A stretch of 64,000 bases of DNA from Sphingobacteriaceae bacterium (lineage in GTDB: Bacteria; Bacteroidota; Bacteroidia; Sphingobacteriales; Sphingobacteriaceae): positions 868,001-932,000 of the forward strand of contig CAHJWG010000001.1 in assembly GCA_903642215.1 (NCBI GenBank), given 5' to 3'. The translations under genes and the position numbers were made by a program. Positions 27,940 through 37,439 of this stretch are shown here, one piece after another. The notes below the pieces were generated by a model that saw only the letters and a program-made list of their open reading frames with translations, did no database searches and had not been told where the DNA came from. The stretch's first letter is position 1. Every line of letters starts with the position of its first letter.

Positions 27940-28215
27940 TTACAAAACTGCGTAAACATCTGATTCACGCATAATTAAGTACTCTTTACCTTCATAAGTA
28001 ATTTCAGTACCGGCATATTTGCCATATAAAACCTGGTCGCCAACTTTAACAGTTAAAGGCTCATCTACTTTGCCTTCGCCAACGGCAACGATTGTACCAC
28101 GTTGTGGTTTTTCTTTTGCAGTATCAGGAATGAAAATGCCGGATGCAGTCTTTTCTTCGGCAGCAGCAGCTTCTACTACTACTCTGTCTCCGATTGGTTT
28201 AATGTTTAATGACAT
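27940..28215 (-). CDS. groS: Co-chaperonin GroES
   Basis: A 91-residue co-chaperonin. [20 protein letters not shown] covers the first strand and the mobile loop that binds Gro[16 protein letters not shown] is the conserved second half. First gene of groSL. I did not find a CIRCE-type inverted repeat in the 237 bases upstream. Confidence 0.96.
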   Translation of the reverse strand: MSLNIKPIGDRVVVEAAAAEEKTASGIFIPDTAKEKPQRGTIVAVGEGKVDEPLTVKVGDQVLYGKYAGTEITYEGKEYLIMRESDVYAVL

Positions 28216-28405
28216 AGTTATATTAAATTTTTAGTTTGAGATAAATATTTAAAATGGGTTGAACAGCAACTGTGCCAAAGCTTAATTTATGCATATATTG
28301 GCTAATCTGATGTTTATTGTTGCCAAAATTACTTTATCAATCAGCGATAAAGCAAACTATTTTGCAAACAGGTGTGCCATCCTGACAGAAATCTGATAAA
28401 ACAAA

Positions 28406-28433
28406 AAAAGCTTCCGTTTTAAAGGAAGCTTTT
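28406..28433 (-). terminator. Terminator after secG
   Basis: AAAAGCTTCC and GGAAGCTTTT pair around an 8-base loop, with further A/T runs on both sides, so it can act in both directions. It lies 20 bases past the secG stop and marks the end of the miaB-to-secG gene run. Confidence 0.8.
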
Positions 28434-28452
28434 CTACATGCTGTTTTTATAC

Positions 28453-28794
28453 TTATTTTTTTATCGGAGATTGTTGTACAGGAGGCAAATTAAGCGGTGC
28501 GCTAACCGGCGCAGATGGTTTTGATGCTTTTTCAATTTGCTCCTGATTTTGTACTGTACCGGCTGACGGCCCGCCTTTGGCAACAACGTTAACCGCAAGT
28601 GCGAAAACCATTAATGCAATCGCTAAAACCCAGGTTCCTTTTTCTAAAAAATCGCCTGTTTTTTGTACGCCCATCAATTGGGAAGAACTCGAAAAATTAG
28701 AATTTAAACCGCCGCCTTTTGGGTTTTGTATCAAAACGATCAAACCTAACAGCACACAAATAATAATAATCAGGATAACAAGAACTAAATACAT
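28453..28794 (-). CDS. secG: Preprotein translocase subunit SecG
   Basis: A 113-residue membrane protein with two helices (about 1-22 and 55-75) flanking the conserved cytosolic loop IQNPKGGGLNS. A Pro/Ser/Ala-rich tail follows. SecG supports SecYE during SecA-driven export; secA itself is at 47.9 kb in this window. It follows the TPR-like gene with a 12-base gap. Confidence 0.92.
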   Translation of the reverse strand: MYLVLVILIIIICVLLGLIVLIQNPKGGGLNSNFSSSSQLMGVQKTGDFLEKGTWVLAIALMVFALAVNVVAKGGPSAGTVQNQEQIEKASKPSAPVSAPLNLPPVQQSPIKK

Positions 28795-28806
28795 TTTATA
28801 AAAGTG

Positions 28807-30288
28807 TTAATTTATCTTTTTTTCTATCAATTCAATCTGACTGGTAAAGTAACGGCTTTTTTCCGGAAATTTCAAAACCAGCTTTTTATAAGTATCTAAG
28901 GCTTTGTGGTAAAGCATCTGGTCTAAATAAATTTTTGCCAGCGTTTCGGTAACTAAAACATCACCATCTTCCGAACTCTTTTTAGCCTTGTTTTCGGTAT
29001 CCAGTTTGTCGATGCTTGGCGGATGAATGTGAGGTTCTTCAATAATAAAACGTTCAATCAGCTGGTCTTCCTTCCGTTTTACAGGAGGTTCGGCAACTGC
29101 CGGCAACGTAATTTCTGCCAGTCCGTGAGGTGGTTTTGTATGAAAAATACTTTCAATATATTGCTGGTTTAACTCTGGGCCAACGCTTAGTTTCTGTTCA
29201 GTTTGCTGCTTTTGCGGCACTTTTAGGTAAGGCTGATAAGTTCCGGCATATTCCTTCCGGGTTCTGTCCAGCCACCACATAAACGTGTAAGGCATTTTAT
29301 CATCATGATATTTAGAAACCGTTTCCGGCTCTTTTTCTGCTGATAAATCCCTGGTCTTTTCCTGATCGGGGTTAGTACCAATCTCCGGAACTTCGGCTGC
29401 CTGTTCCTCAGCTTCTGCAGTTTGTTTTTGTCCGAAACGATTGTTAAACGTAAAATAATCAATAGAGGCAATGTTGCTCAGCATTTCCTTTTCCGCCTGA
29501 TCATGCACAGAAAGTAATGGCTGTTCAGTTGGTTTTTCAGGTTCTGCAGTTAGTTGTTTTTCTTCCGATACTGTTTTTACCACATAAAAATCGATGTCTT
29601 CAATTGCGGTAATTTCATCATAAACTTCCTCGTCAATTTGATCGATAAAAGAAGCATCCAGCGTTTTATCGGCACTAAATTCTTCCTGCTGTTGCCGGTA
29701 AATGGTTTCTGTTTCCGTCGGAAAAACAATTTCTTCAACAGGTTCATTGATAAAACTGCTATTAATATCTTCTACGCGAAGATCGTTTTCGGCAGTAATT
29801 GTTTCTTCTAAATTTGAAGTATCAATTGCAGGTTCTTGTTGTTCTTCTTCCGAATTTTGATCGATAAAAGAAGCATCATTTATTTCCGTTTCAAGGTTTT
29901 CTTCGGAAATAAAATCATTTTCAACTTCCGGAATAACTGCTGTAAAAGGAGTATCCGGTGCTAAATCAGTAATTTTTGATAAAGGGTTTGGTTTATGATA
30001 AACCTGCTTTTGCCGCGGCTTAATAAAAAGTTCCGGCCGGTGGATCAATCGAAATAAAACTTCGCGATTTGCCGTATAAACCGCCGCCGTTTGAAGCATT
30101 TTGGAAGCATTTTCAGCAGCAGTATTTTGGGTAGCTTTGGCCAGCAGCAAGTGGAAAACGCTGCATTGCGGATAAGTTTGCACCAGTGCTTCCAACTGTT
30201 CCTGCTGGCTGCCGTTTACCGTAGCCGGATGCGTTAGCAAGTGCTGTAAAAATTGCGGACTTTGTCCGTTCTGTATCTTCTGATCCAC
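28807..30288 (-). CDS. Unknown acidic protein with TPR-like C-terminus (lptE-secG linker gene)
   Basis: About 493 residues. The N-terminal 90 residues are helical and TPR-like (LEALVQTYPQCSVFHLLLAK). The middle is long, acidic and probably disordered. The C-terminus has a clear TPR-type pair (LAKIYLDQMLYHKALDTYKK). No ATG is available: the frame opens at a TTG at 30319-30321 inside the last lptE codons, and the next candidate is GTG at 30286-30288, 20 bases after the lptE stop, which I prefer. The disordered part repeats DASFIDQ twice, both times encoded by an exact dispersed-element copy (29644-29658 and 29863-29877). A gene of this kind between lptE and secG is common in Bacteroidota; function unknown. 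Confidence 0.75.
   Translation of the reverse strand: MDQKIQNGQSPQFLQHLLTHPATVNGSQQEQLEALVQTYPQCSVFHLLLAKATQNTAAENASKMLQTAAVYTANREVLFRLIHRPELFIKPRQKQVYHKPNPLSKITDLAPDTPFTAVIPEVENDFISEENLETEINDASFIDQNSEEEQQEPAIDTSNLEETITAENDLRVEDINSSFINEPVEEIVFPTETETIYRQQQEEFSADKTLDASFIDQIDEEVYDEITAIEDIDFYVVKTVSEEKQLTAEPEKPTEQPLLSVHDQAEKEMLSNIASIDYFTFNNRFGQKQTAEAEEQAAEVPEIGTNPDQEKTRDLSAEKEPETVSKYHDDKMPYTFMWWLDRTRKEYAGTYQPYLKVPQKQQTEQKLSVGPELNQQYIESIFHTKPPHGLAEITLPAVAEPPVKRKEDQLIERFIIEEPHIHPPSIDKLDTENKAKKSSEDGDVLVTETLAKIYLDQMLYHKALDTYKKLVLKFPEKSRYFTSQIELIEKKIN
29647..29657 (+). repeat. Dispersed element, TC class, inside TPR-like gene
   Basis: Within GATAAAAGAAGCATC; read on the minus strand as D-A-S-F-I-D. 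Confidence 0.85.
29866..29876 (+). repeat. Dispersed element, TC class, inside TPR-like gene
   Basis: Within GATAAAAGAAGCATC; read again as D-A-S-F-I-D, 219 bases from the other copy. Confidence 0.85.
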
Positions 30289-30307
30289 GGTTGAAACTAC
30301 GATTTGC

Positions 30308-30838
30308 TTACCAATTTGCAAAAGCCCGGTTAAAAATATCTTCTGTTAAATCTCTGTTAATTTGGGTAATCAGAGCCTGTTCCTGCGTGCCAATATCTCC
30401 CTGGAAATCCCTGTAACGCGGAAACGACTGCTCGAAACTATTTTTAGGTTCTAAATTATTAGTAAATTTTACACTAACCGTAATCGTTAAGCGGTTGGTA
30501 TTGGCAATCGGTGCGGTTGCAGAATTTGCAGCCGGCAAAACTGTTGGCGCAATTGTATAACCGGTAATCCTGCCTTCCAACGTGCAATCTGCATCGCCGC
30601 GAACGGTACTTAATTTGGTTTGATTACGGATGCGATCTTTTAAAGCTTCTGTAAAACTCTGGCTTAAATTATTGATTACCAGCGGTGCAACGTTTTCAAA
30701 GAATAGTACGTTTACGGTTTTTAAGTTTCCAACAGAACCGCCGGTTAGCGAATAAACGCCGCAGGATTGGCATAAAAACAACATCGGCAAAACCAGCAGC
30801 AGCACTAATTTTTTTATGGTAAAAGAAGTATTCAGCAT
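30308..30838 (-). CDS. LptE-family LPS-assembly lipoprotein
   Basis: A 176-residue lipoprotein. The signal ends at the lipobox in MLFLCQSC with Cys at 26, followed by GVYSLTGGS, the usual start of Bacteroidota LptE. LptE plugs the LptD barrel and helps insert LPS at the outer membrane. The second codon block of the gene (N-T-S-F-T) is a dispersed-element copy. It is followed with a 19-base gap by the TPR-like gene and preceded by the sigma-54 activator by 9 bases, so all are probably co-transcribed from miaB. Confidence 0.85.
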   Translation of the reverse strand: MLNTSFTIKKLVLLLVLPMLFLCQSCGVYSLTGGSVGNLKTVNVLFFENVAPLVINNLSQSFTEALKDRIRNQTKLSTVRGDADCTLEGRITGYTIAPTVLPAANSATAPIANTNRLTITVSVKFTNNLEPKNSFEQSFPRYRDFQGDIGTQEQALITQINRDLTEDIFNRAFANW

Positions 30839-30841
30839 TTA
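30831..30841 (+). repeat. Dispersed element, TC class, at lptE 5' end
   Basis: AAAAGAAGTAT; read on the minus strand as N-T-S-F-T, with the TAAAA block following (CCATAAAAAAATTAG). Confidence 0.85.
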
Positions 30842-30847
30842 ATATTT

Positions 30848-32107
30848 TTAATTTAAGTTGAGTTCTTTAATTTTCCGGTAAAGCGTGCGCTCGGAAATTC
30901 CTAATTCCTGCGCGGCAAATTTGCGTTTACCTTTATGTTTTTTTAAGGCTTTTTTAATCAGGTCAGATTCTTTTTCCATCAGCGAAAGCGATTCTTCTAC
31001 TTCTTCGGCTTCCTGCGTGATGTTAAAATCCTTATTATTTTGCGTTGGCTGCTGGATCGTTAACGTTGGTTCCTGCGGATGATTATTTTGGTGATGATTA
31101 TGATGATCTGCATCAACTTCAATATCCCGGTAAAGCTGATTTAAGATTTGCGGATTGCCGGAATAATTTGCCGGAACGCCTCCATGATCAATGATATCGA
31201 CCACTAATTTTTTCAAATCCGTCATATCGCGCTTCATATCAAAAAGCACTTTGTACAAAATATCACGTTCAGAAAAATCGTCTTTTTTCTGCTGATTAAT
31301 GCGCATCGGCAAATTGCTGCCGCTGCTTTCCTGCGGGATGTATTGCAGCAAACTTTGCGCAGAAATGGTATGATCGCGCTCTAAAACGGCTAATTGTTCT
31401 GCAATATTTTTTAGCTGACGGACATTGCCCGGCCAGCTGTAGTTCACCAGCATTTGCTGCGCTTCCTCATTCATCTGAATCGGTGGAGAACGATATTTTG
31501 CGGTGAAATCTGCCGTAAACTTGCGGAACAATAAGTAAATATCTTCTTTTCGATCACGCAGTGGCGGAATCCGCAACGGAACGGTATTTAAGCGATAATA
31601 CAAATCTTCCCTAAATTTTCCTGATTTCACGGCATCATAAACATCCACATTGGTAGCTGCAATCACACGCACATTGGTTTTTTCTACTTTAGATGAACCC
31701 ACTTTAATATACTGCCCGGATTCTAAAACCCGAAGTAAACGCGCTTGTGTTCCCAAAGGCATTTCGGCAATTTCATCCAGAAAAATTGTTCCGCCGTTAA
31801 CGGTTTCAAAGTAACCTTTCCGCTCGCCGATAGCACCTGTATAAGCACCTTTTTCATGTCCGAAAAGTTCAGAATCAATCGTTCCTTCGGGAATAGCACC
31901 ACAGTTTACAGCGATGAACGGGCCATGTTTCCGCGGACTCATTTGATGAATTATGTGCGAGAAAACTTCTTTTCCGCTGCCGCTTTCGCCCGTAATCAAC
32001 ACCGAAATATCTGTCGGCGCAACTTGGTTTGCAATATCTATAGCGCGATTTAGCAAAGGCGAATTACCGATAATGCCAAACCGCTGTTTTATTTCCTGTA
32101 TCTCCAT
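30848..32107 (-). CDS. Sigma-54-dependent activator without receiver domain
   Basis: A 419-residue AAA+ transcription activator. Walker A is GESGSGKE (40-47). The sigma-54 contact loop reads GAYTGA (87-92) instead of GAFTGA. Walker B is GGTIFLDEIAEM, and the R-finger region follows. The C-terminal Fis-type HTH is KRKFAAQELGISERTLYRKI. The AAA+ domain begins at about residue 8, so there is no N-terminal receiver or sensor domain; a His/Asn/Gln-rich linker of about 100 residues precedes the HTH. It is 7 bases after the miaB stop. The target promoters are not evident in this window. Confidence 0.9.
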   Translation of the reverse strand: MEIQEIKQRFGIIGNSPLLNRAIDIANQVAPTDISVLITGESGSGKEVFSHIIHQMSPRKHGPFIAVNCGAIPEGTIDSELFGHEKGAYTGAIGERKGYFETVNGGTIFLDEIAEMPLGTQARLLRVLESGQYIKVGSSKVEKTNVRVIAATNVDVYDAVKSGKFREDLYYRLNTVPLRIPPLRDRKEDIYLLFRKFTADFTAKYRSPPIQMNEEAQQMLVNYSWPGNVRQLKNIAEQLAVLERDHTISAQSLLQYIPQESSGSNLPMRINQQKKDDFSERDILYKVLFDMKRDMTDLKKLVVDIIDHGGVPANYSGNPQILNQLYRDIEVDADHHNHHQNNHPQEPTLTIQQPTQNNKDFNITQEAEEVEESLSLMEKESDLIKKALKKHKGKRKFAAQELGISERTLYRKIKELNLN

Positions 32108-32114
32108 ACTGTTT

Positions 32115-33536
32115 TTACCCTACAATTTTACCGATTAAGGTAGCCGTAGTACATTTTTCAATCAACACATTTACATAATCTCCGGGCGTAAAACGCTCAT
32201 CTGCCGGGAAAACTACGGTTGCATTTTTATCGCTTCTTCCACTGTAATCCAATGCTGATTTTTTAGAACGTTTCTCAATCAAAACCTGTTGTACTTGTCC
32301 GATTTGTTCCAGCAAACGCAAATGCGAATACGCCTGCTGTTTATCCACAATTTCGCGTAAACGACGGCCTTTTGTTTCTTCCGGAATATCATCTGCATAA
32401 CGCTTGGCTGCCAAAGTTCCCGGCCGTTCAGAGTACATAAACATATAGGCAAAATCGTATTTCACATAATCCATCATGCTTAATGTTTCCTGATGTTCTT
32501 CTTCCGTTTCCGAACAAAAACCGGTAATAACATCCGTAGAAATAGCACAACCGGGAAGTATTCTGCGGATCGCATCAATTCGGTTCATGTACCAGGCACG
32601 ATCATAAGTTCTGTTCATCAGTTCCAAAATCCTGCTGTTTCCGGATTGCACCGGCAAATGGATGTATTTACAGATGTTATCGTACTTTTTCATCGTGTAA
32701 AGCACTTCATCCGTAATATCTTTTGGGTGCGAAGTAGAAAAACGGACGCGCAGTTTTGGGTTGATTAGGGCTACAAACTCCAGCAAACCGGCAAAATTTA
32801 CAGTGATGCCGTCTTCATTCGTCCACTTGTAAGAATCCACATTTTGCCCCAACAACGTAACTTCTTTATAACCAGCATTAAACAAATCGCCACATTCTTT
32901 TACAATCGAAAAAGCATCACGACTACGTTCCCTGCCGCGCGTAAACGGAACCACGCAAAACGAACACATGTTATCACAACCGCGCATAATCGACACAAAA
33001 GCGTTGATGCCGTTGCTGTTTAAGCGCACCGGACTGATATCTGCATAAGTTTCCTCACGGGAAAGCAGCACGTTTACCGCTTTTTGCCCGCTGTCAACCT
33101 GTTCAATTAAGTTTGGTAAATCACGATAAGCATCCGGGCCAACCACCACGTCAACCAGCTTTTCTTCCTCCAAAAACTTGGCTTTTAAACGTTCGGCCAT
33201 GCAGCCCAAAACACCAACCACCATTCCCGGATTCCGTTGTTTGGAAACTTTAAACTCTTTTAATCTATTTCTTACGCGCTGCTCTGCATTTTCGCGGATA
33301 GAACAAGTGTTGATAAAAACCACATCCGCTTCCTTAAAATCCGAAGTAGTTTCAAAGCCCTGATCCGCCAGGATAGAAGCCACAATCTCACTGTCAGAAA
33401 AATTCATCGCGCAGCCGTAACTTTCAATATATAACTTCCGGCCGTTATTTTTTAGCAAAGGTTTATCCAGCACCAAAGCTTCGCCCTGCCGACTTTCATC
33501 ATGTTTACTGCTAAGAATTTCCAGATCCATTATCAA
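32115..33536 (-). CDS. miaB: tRNA-2-methylthio-N6-dimethylallyladenosine synthase MiaB
   Basis: A 473-residue radical-SAM methylthiotransferase that modifies A37 of tRNAs reading UNN codons. The N-terminal UPF0004 domain ([14 protein letters not shown], with two further Cys, including INTCSIREN) binds the auxiliary cluster. The radical-SAM motif is [16 protein letters not shown] (CxxxCxxC). A TRAM domain closes the protein. The alternative start two codons in (ATG at 33530) is equally possible. Confidence 0.95.
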   Translation of the reverse strand: MIMDLEILSSKHDESRQGEALVLDKPLLKNNGRKLYIESYGCAMNFSDSEIVASILADQGFETTSDFKEADVVFINTCSIRENAEQRVRNRLKEFKVSKQRNPGMVVGVLGCMAERLKAKFLEEEKLVDVVVGPDAYRDLPNLIEQVDSGQKAVNVLLSREETYADISPVRLNSNGINAFVSIMRGCDNMCSFCVVPFTRGRERSRDAFSIVKECGDLFNAGYKEVTLLGQNVDSYKWTNEDGITVNFAGLLEFVALINPKLRVRFSTSHPKDITDEVLYTMKKYDNICKYIHLPVQSGNSRILELMNRTYDRAWYMNRIDAIRRILPGCAISTDVITGFCSETEEEHQETLSMMDYVKYDFAYMFMYSERPGTLAAKRYADDIPEETKGRRLREIVDKQQAYSHLRLLEQIGQVQQVLIEKRSKKSALDYSGRSDKNATVVFPADERFTPGDYVNVLIEKCTTATLIGKIVG

Positions 33537-33698
33537 TTTTTAAGAATGCAAAAGTAAGAAAATGTTATTTAATTAAATGACAGATTGGCAGGATTTGCCT
33601 GATAACATTTTAACTGTTCTTTTTAAATACTATTTTTATCTTGTACAGATTTTAGCTGTTTTAGCGTATAAGAAAAATCAGCAGGAAGATAAGTACGG

Positions 33699-35501
33699 AT
33701 GCAGTTTAAAAATTTTACACAAAATACATGGGTTAAGCGGTTAGGTTTGCCGTTTGCAGGCTTACTTTTTTTAGTCATCCTGGTTGCGGTGGTAATTAAC
33801 CTTTACTTTTCGCCGGTTTTATCCAATCAACTTAAAAAATCTGTTTTCAAGCTGAGCAATGGTTTGTATCAGGTCGATTTTGAAAAAAGCAGCTTGCGTA
33901 TTTTAGCCGGCCGGATTGTAATTAATCACCTCACCCTAAAACCAGATTATGCTGTTTTTAACCGGTTAAAAAAGGCAGGCAAAGCACCAAATAATTTATA
34001 TACGTTATCGGTTGACCGCATTGTTTTAAAACATATCCATCCTTTTAAATTGTATTTTAAAAACACGGCCGAGGTGGATGAAATTACAATCAGCCAGCCT
34101 ACGGTTCAGGCGGTTTACCAGAAATTACACGATCATGATTTGCCCGACAGCAATAAAAAAACGTATTATCAACGAATTTCCGGTACGATAAAATCTTTGC
34201 ATATCGGGCAGATTTTGCTGGATAACATTAACCTGCGTTACCAGGAAGAAGTAAATCATCGCATCCGGATTACTCATTTAAAAGAAATCAGCGTAAAAGC
34301 AACCGATTTGCTGATTGATTCTACCAGCCAGAACGATAAAAGCAGATTTAATTTTTGTAAAGATATCAGTGTTGTTTTTAATCATTACGGCGGGCAAACG
34401 GCTAATAATTTGTACCGGTATCAGGCAAAATCGGTTACTTTTTCCAGTTCTAAATCGAGCGTTAAAGTAGTTGATGCTGTTTTTATGCCGGTAAAATCAG
34501 CAAGTAAAAACTCAAATTTAAATCATGCAAAATTTGAGTTTCAAATAGATTCCATCAACATTAATGCATTTGATTACCCGTCTTTTATCAGTTATCGCAA
34601 GCTAATGGCTTCGGAAGTTGCTGTTTTTGGAGGGAAAGCAAATATTTTTTACGACCGCACTTTACCAAAAGCACCTGTAAATGCTGCCAAATCCGGATTG
34701 CTTAATTTGTTAAATAATGTGAAGCGTGATATCGACATAAAAACGTTGCATCTGGAAGGAGTTGATTTTGCGTATGCCGAAATTAGTGCGAAAACCAAAT
34801 TACGCGGCGTTATCACTTTTAAAAAAGTAAGCGGAAACATCAACCATATTATTACCGGAAACGATACATTGGGAACAAACAGAAAGCTGACGGCAAACTT
34901 AACCGCATACCTTATGGGGTATGGTAAACTGGATGTAAACCTGCATTTTGACCCGACAGACAGCACGCATTTATTGTATTATAAAGGAAGCCTTGGGCCG
35001 ATGAATTTGGTAAACTTAAACCCGGCAACAAAGCCGTTGGGTTTAATCCAGTTTACAAACGGAATTGTAACCGGATTAACTTTTGATATGCAGGCGAACA
35101 CGCAAAAAGCAAGCGGAAATGTTACTTTTTTGTATCACGATTTAAATGTGGTTTTATTAAAAGTAGATGAAAAAAACGCGCTTCGGCGGATGGGTTTTAT
35201 GTCGATCCTGGCAAATGCTTTTGTGCTCATCCGCGATAATCCTACGTTTAATAATCCGCCCCGTGTAAAAACAGTCAGTTTTGAAAAACCCGAAAACGTA
35301 TCATATCTGGGTATGCTTTGGCGGTCTGTTTATTCGGGTATAAAAGAATCTATCGGTTTATCTGCAGACATCGAGCAAAACCTGCGGCAGCGGGTTACCG
35401 ATTATAAACAAAATAAGGAGCAGCGGAGTTTGAAAAAGCAGGAACGGCGGAAAAAAAGGAAAACCCGCCGTTTAAACAGGTTAAAAGAAGCAAAACGATA
35501 A
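33699..35501 (+). CDS. AsmA/DUF748-like membrane-anchored protein
   Basis: A 600-residue protein with one N-terminal transmembrane helix (about 17-40) and a long beta-strand-rich periplasmic region. Repeating VDEITISQPTVQ-type strands resemble AsmA/DUF748 proteins, which are thought to form lipid-transferring beta-grooves. The C-terminal 35 residues are strongly basic (QERRKKRKTRRLNRLKE). The family assignment is from the overall pattern and is tentative. A monocistronic gene, divergent from miaB. Confidence 0.6.
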   Translation: MQFKNFTQNTWVKRLGLPFAGLLFLVILVAVVINLYFSPVLSNQLKKSVFKLSNGLYQVDFEKSSLRILAGRIVINHLTLKPDYAVFNRLKKAGKAPNNLYTLSVDRIVLKHIHPFKLYFKNTAEVDEITISQPTVQAVYQKLHDHDLPDSNKKTYYQRISGTIKSLHIGQILLDNINLRYQEEVNHRIRITHLKEISVKATDLLIDSTSQNDKSRFNFCKDISVVFNHYGGQTANNLYRYQAKSVTFSSSKSSVKVVDAVFMPVKSASKNSNLNHAKFEFQIDSININAFDYPSFISYRKLMASEVAVFGGKANIFYDRTLPKAPVNAAKSGLLNLLNNVKRDIDIKTLHLEGVDFAYAEISAKTKLRGVITFKKVSGNINHIITGNDTLGTNRKLTANLTAYLMGYGKLDVNLHFDPTDSTHLLYYKGSLGPMNLVNLNPATKPLGLIQFTNGIVTGLTFDMQANTQKASGNVTFLYHDLNVVLLKVDEKNALRRMGFMSILANAFVLIRDNPTFNNPPRVKTVSFEKPENVSYLGMLWRSVYSGIKESIGLSADIEQNLRQRVTDYKQNKEQRSLKKQERRKKRKTRRLNRLKEAKR

Positions 35502-35511
35502 GGTTGGTTTT

Positions 35512-35596
35512 TGTGATGCCGAACTTGTTTCGGCATAACAAAAGCAAAATTTATTACTTTTTATGAGAGATCCTGAAACGAGTTCAGGATGACAAA
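35512..35596. repeat. R1 repeat: paired hairpins
   Basis: Two adjacent inverted repeats, ATGCCGAACTTGTTTCGGCA (35516-35536) and a 25-base palindrome starting GATCCTGAAACGAGTTC (35569-35593). The same 85-base arrangement recurs almost exactly at 55845-55930, and a worn copy of its second half at 58119-58158. Lies between the convergent genes ending at 35501 and 35608. Confidence 0.85.
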
Positions 35597-35598
35597 GC

Positions 35599-35609
35599 AT
35601 ACTTCTTTT
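35599..35609 (-). repeat. Dispersed element, TC class
   Basis: ATACTTCTTTT, then ATACAATAAAATTCC; overlaps the ilvE stop codon and abuts an R1 repeat. Confidence 0.85.
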
Positions 35610-36675
35610 ATACAATAAAATTCCAGTTGTTGGTATCTGCTGCGCGGCCGTATTTTAAGTCATCCAATGTTTTACGCAGCTTTGCAGCATATTCTCCTTT
35701 TGCCGGGTCAGGCAGCGTGTAAATTTCTCCTTCAAAACCAATTGCTGCAATTGGCGTGATGGTTGCTGCCGTGCCAACACCAAACGCTTCGGTTACTTTA
35801 CCGCTTTTAATTCCGTCTAAAACTTCGGTAACAGCAATGCGGCGTTCTTCAACAGGTAAATTCCAGCTGCGGGCAATTTCTAAAATACTATCCCGGGTAA
35901 CACCTTTTAAAATGGTATCGCGGGTAGATGGCGTTACCATTTTCCCATCGATCATAAAAATGATGTTGGCCGCGCCGAGTTCTTCTACATAAGCATGTTC
36001 GCGGGAATCTGTCCAAATTAGCTGATCAAAACCTTCTTCCGCAGCTTTTTTAGCCGGTAAAAGCGAACCGGCATAATTTCCTGCTGCTTTTGCAAAACCA
36101 AAACCGCCGTCGCAGGCGCGCGAATATTCGGTTTCTACCTTCACCTTTAAATACTTTGAAAAATATGGGCCAACCGGGCCGGTTAACACGCAAAATTTAT
36201 AGGATGAGGACGGATGAACGCCCAGTGCCGCTTCGGTTGCAAACATAAAAGGGCGGATATACAAAGCGTGGTTTTCCTTTTCGGGGATCCATTGCTGGTC
36301 GATATCTACCAGCGCAGCAATGCTTTGCACAAATAAATCTTCAGGTAGTTGCGGCATGCACAAACGCTCGGCAGATTTATTAAACCGTTCTGCATTTTTA
36401 TACGGGCGGAAAACAGAAACCCGGCCGTCTGCCAGTTTATAAGCTTTTAATCCTTCAAAAAAAGCCTGACCGTAATGTAAAGAGGAAATTGCCGGACTCA
36501 AACTGATTTCACCATAAGGTAAAATCCGGAAATTTTGCCATTGGCCGTCTTCGTAATCAGCAACCAGCATATGGTCACTAAAATGTTTCCCAAACGTTAG
36601 GTTATTAAAATCTAATTGCGAAATATTTGAATTTTCTGCTCTGCTAATCTGTATGTCAAGCGTGTCTGTTACCAT
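35608..36675 (-). CDS. ilvE: Branched-chain amino acid aminotransferase
   Basis: A 355-residue PLP enzyme (fold type IV) that makes Val, Leu and Ile from their keto acids. The segments FFEGLKAYKLADGRVSVFRP, GFAKAAGNYAGSLLPAKKA (PLP Lys and phosphate-binding region) and VEELGAANIIF match class-II BCATs. The stop codon overlaps one end of a dispersed element (35599-35611). Confidence 0.94.
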   Translation of the reverse strand: MVTDTLDIQISRAENSNISQLDFNNLTFGKHFSDHMLVADYEDGQWQNFRILPYGEISLSPAISSLHYGQAFFEGLKAYKLADGRVSVFRPYKNAERFNKSAERLCMPQLPEDLFVQSIAALVDIDQQWIPEKENHALYIRPFMFATEAALGVHPSSSYKFCVLTGPVGPYFSKYLKVKVETEYSRACDGGFGFAKAAGNYAGSLLPAKKAAEEGFDQLIWTDSREHAYVEELGAANIIFMIDGKMVTPSTRDTILKGVTRDSILEIARSWNLPVEERRIAVTEVLDGIKSGKVTEAFGVGTAATITPIAAIGFEGEIYTLPDPAKGEYAAKLRKTLDDLKYGRAADTNNWNFIV

Positions 36676-36758
36676 GATATTACGTTTTATGATCGTCGCA
36701 AATTACAAATTTTTGTTTATTTTACCGGAGGAGATTACAGCCGGCCCGTCCAATCCCA

Positions 36759-36769
36759 ATACTTCTTTT
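36759..36769 (-). repeat. Dispersed element, TC class
   Basis: ATACTTCTTTT, then AAGGCATAAAAAATTT; between the divergent ilvE and usp genes. Confidence 0.85.
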
Positions 36770-36827
36770 AAGGCATAAAAAATTTTTCAGTTAAAAAACC
36801 TTTATTTGCAACCTAAATACACCAGCC

Positions 36828-37295
36828 ATGGAATTTAAAAAAATTTTAATCGGGATTGATGACAGCCTTCAATCCGAAAAAGCAGCTACTTACGGTTTTG
36901 CACTTGCAAAATTATTACAGGCAGAAGTTGGTTTGGTAGAAGTGGTAGAACCGATTATTGTGCCGCCCGTTACCACCGGAATTGTTGGCGGGGAAATAGA
37001 TATGCTTAACATGCCGCCCATCGAAATGATGAATGCGCAGGAAAATTCTGCCAAAACGGTGATGCAGCGTTTTATCGCCATGTACGGCGAAGAACATAAC
37101 ATTACGCAGTTTATGGAAACCGGCGATGCAGCAACCGTTGTGGTAGATACGGCAGCAAAATTTAATGCCGATTTAATTGTTGTTGGTTCGCACGGGCGCA
37201 GCGGTTTTAACCGTTTTTTTGTAGGAAGTGTAGCCGAAGACGTAACCCGAAATACAGAAATCCCGGTTTTGGTAGTTCCTTTAAAAGACAAATAA
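36828..37295 (+). CDS. Universal stress protein UspA family
   Basis: A 155-residue single-domain Usp. It has the N-terminal ILIGIDDSLQSEKA strand and the ATP-binding signature GSHGRSGFNRFFVGSVAE (G-2x-G-9x-G-S). It likely binds ATP. A Met-rich loop lies between strands two and three (EIDMLNMPPIEMM). Single gene with dispersed elements on both sides (36758 and 37302). Confidence 0.92.
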   Translation: MEFKKILIGIDDSLQSEKAATYGFALAKLLQAEVGLVEVVEPIIVPPVTTGIVGGEIDMLNMPPIEMMNAQENSAKTVMQRFIAMYGEEHNITQFMETGDAATVVVDTAAKFNADLIVVGSHGRSGFNRFFVGSVAEDVTRNTEIPVLVVPLKDK

Positions 37296-37304
37296 TTGTG
37301 TGCT

Positions 37305-37315
37305 AAAAGAAGTAT
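37305..37315 (+). repeat. Dispersed element, TC class
   Basis: AAAAGAAGTAT; 10 bases after the usp stop, next to the R2 arm. Confidence 0.85.
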
Positions 37316-37322
37316 TACCGCT

Positions 37323-37360
37323 TTGTCATTTCGACCGTAGGGAGAAATCTTCTTTAAATT
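37323..37360. repeat. R2 repeat, single arm
   Basis: TTGTCATTTCGACCGTAGGG, then AGAAATCTTCTTT. It matches one arm of the full palindrome at 52907-52986. Confidence 0.7.
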
Positions 37361-37439
37361 AGAAGTATTTTAATTTTAAATGGATTCCTTGATAAGCTTT
37401 GAAAGGCAAGTTTGCCGGCAGAAACAATAATTGTTTTTG

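Noticed and set aside
28216..28320. Sigma-54-like TTGGCAC...TTGC upstream of groS
   Set aside because: Spacing between the GG and GC blocks is about 3 bases too short for a -24/-12 promoter.
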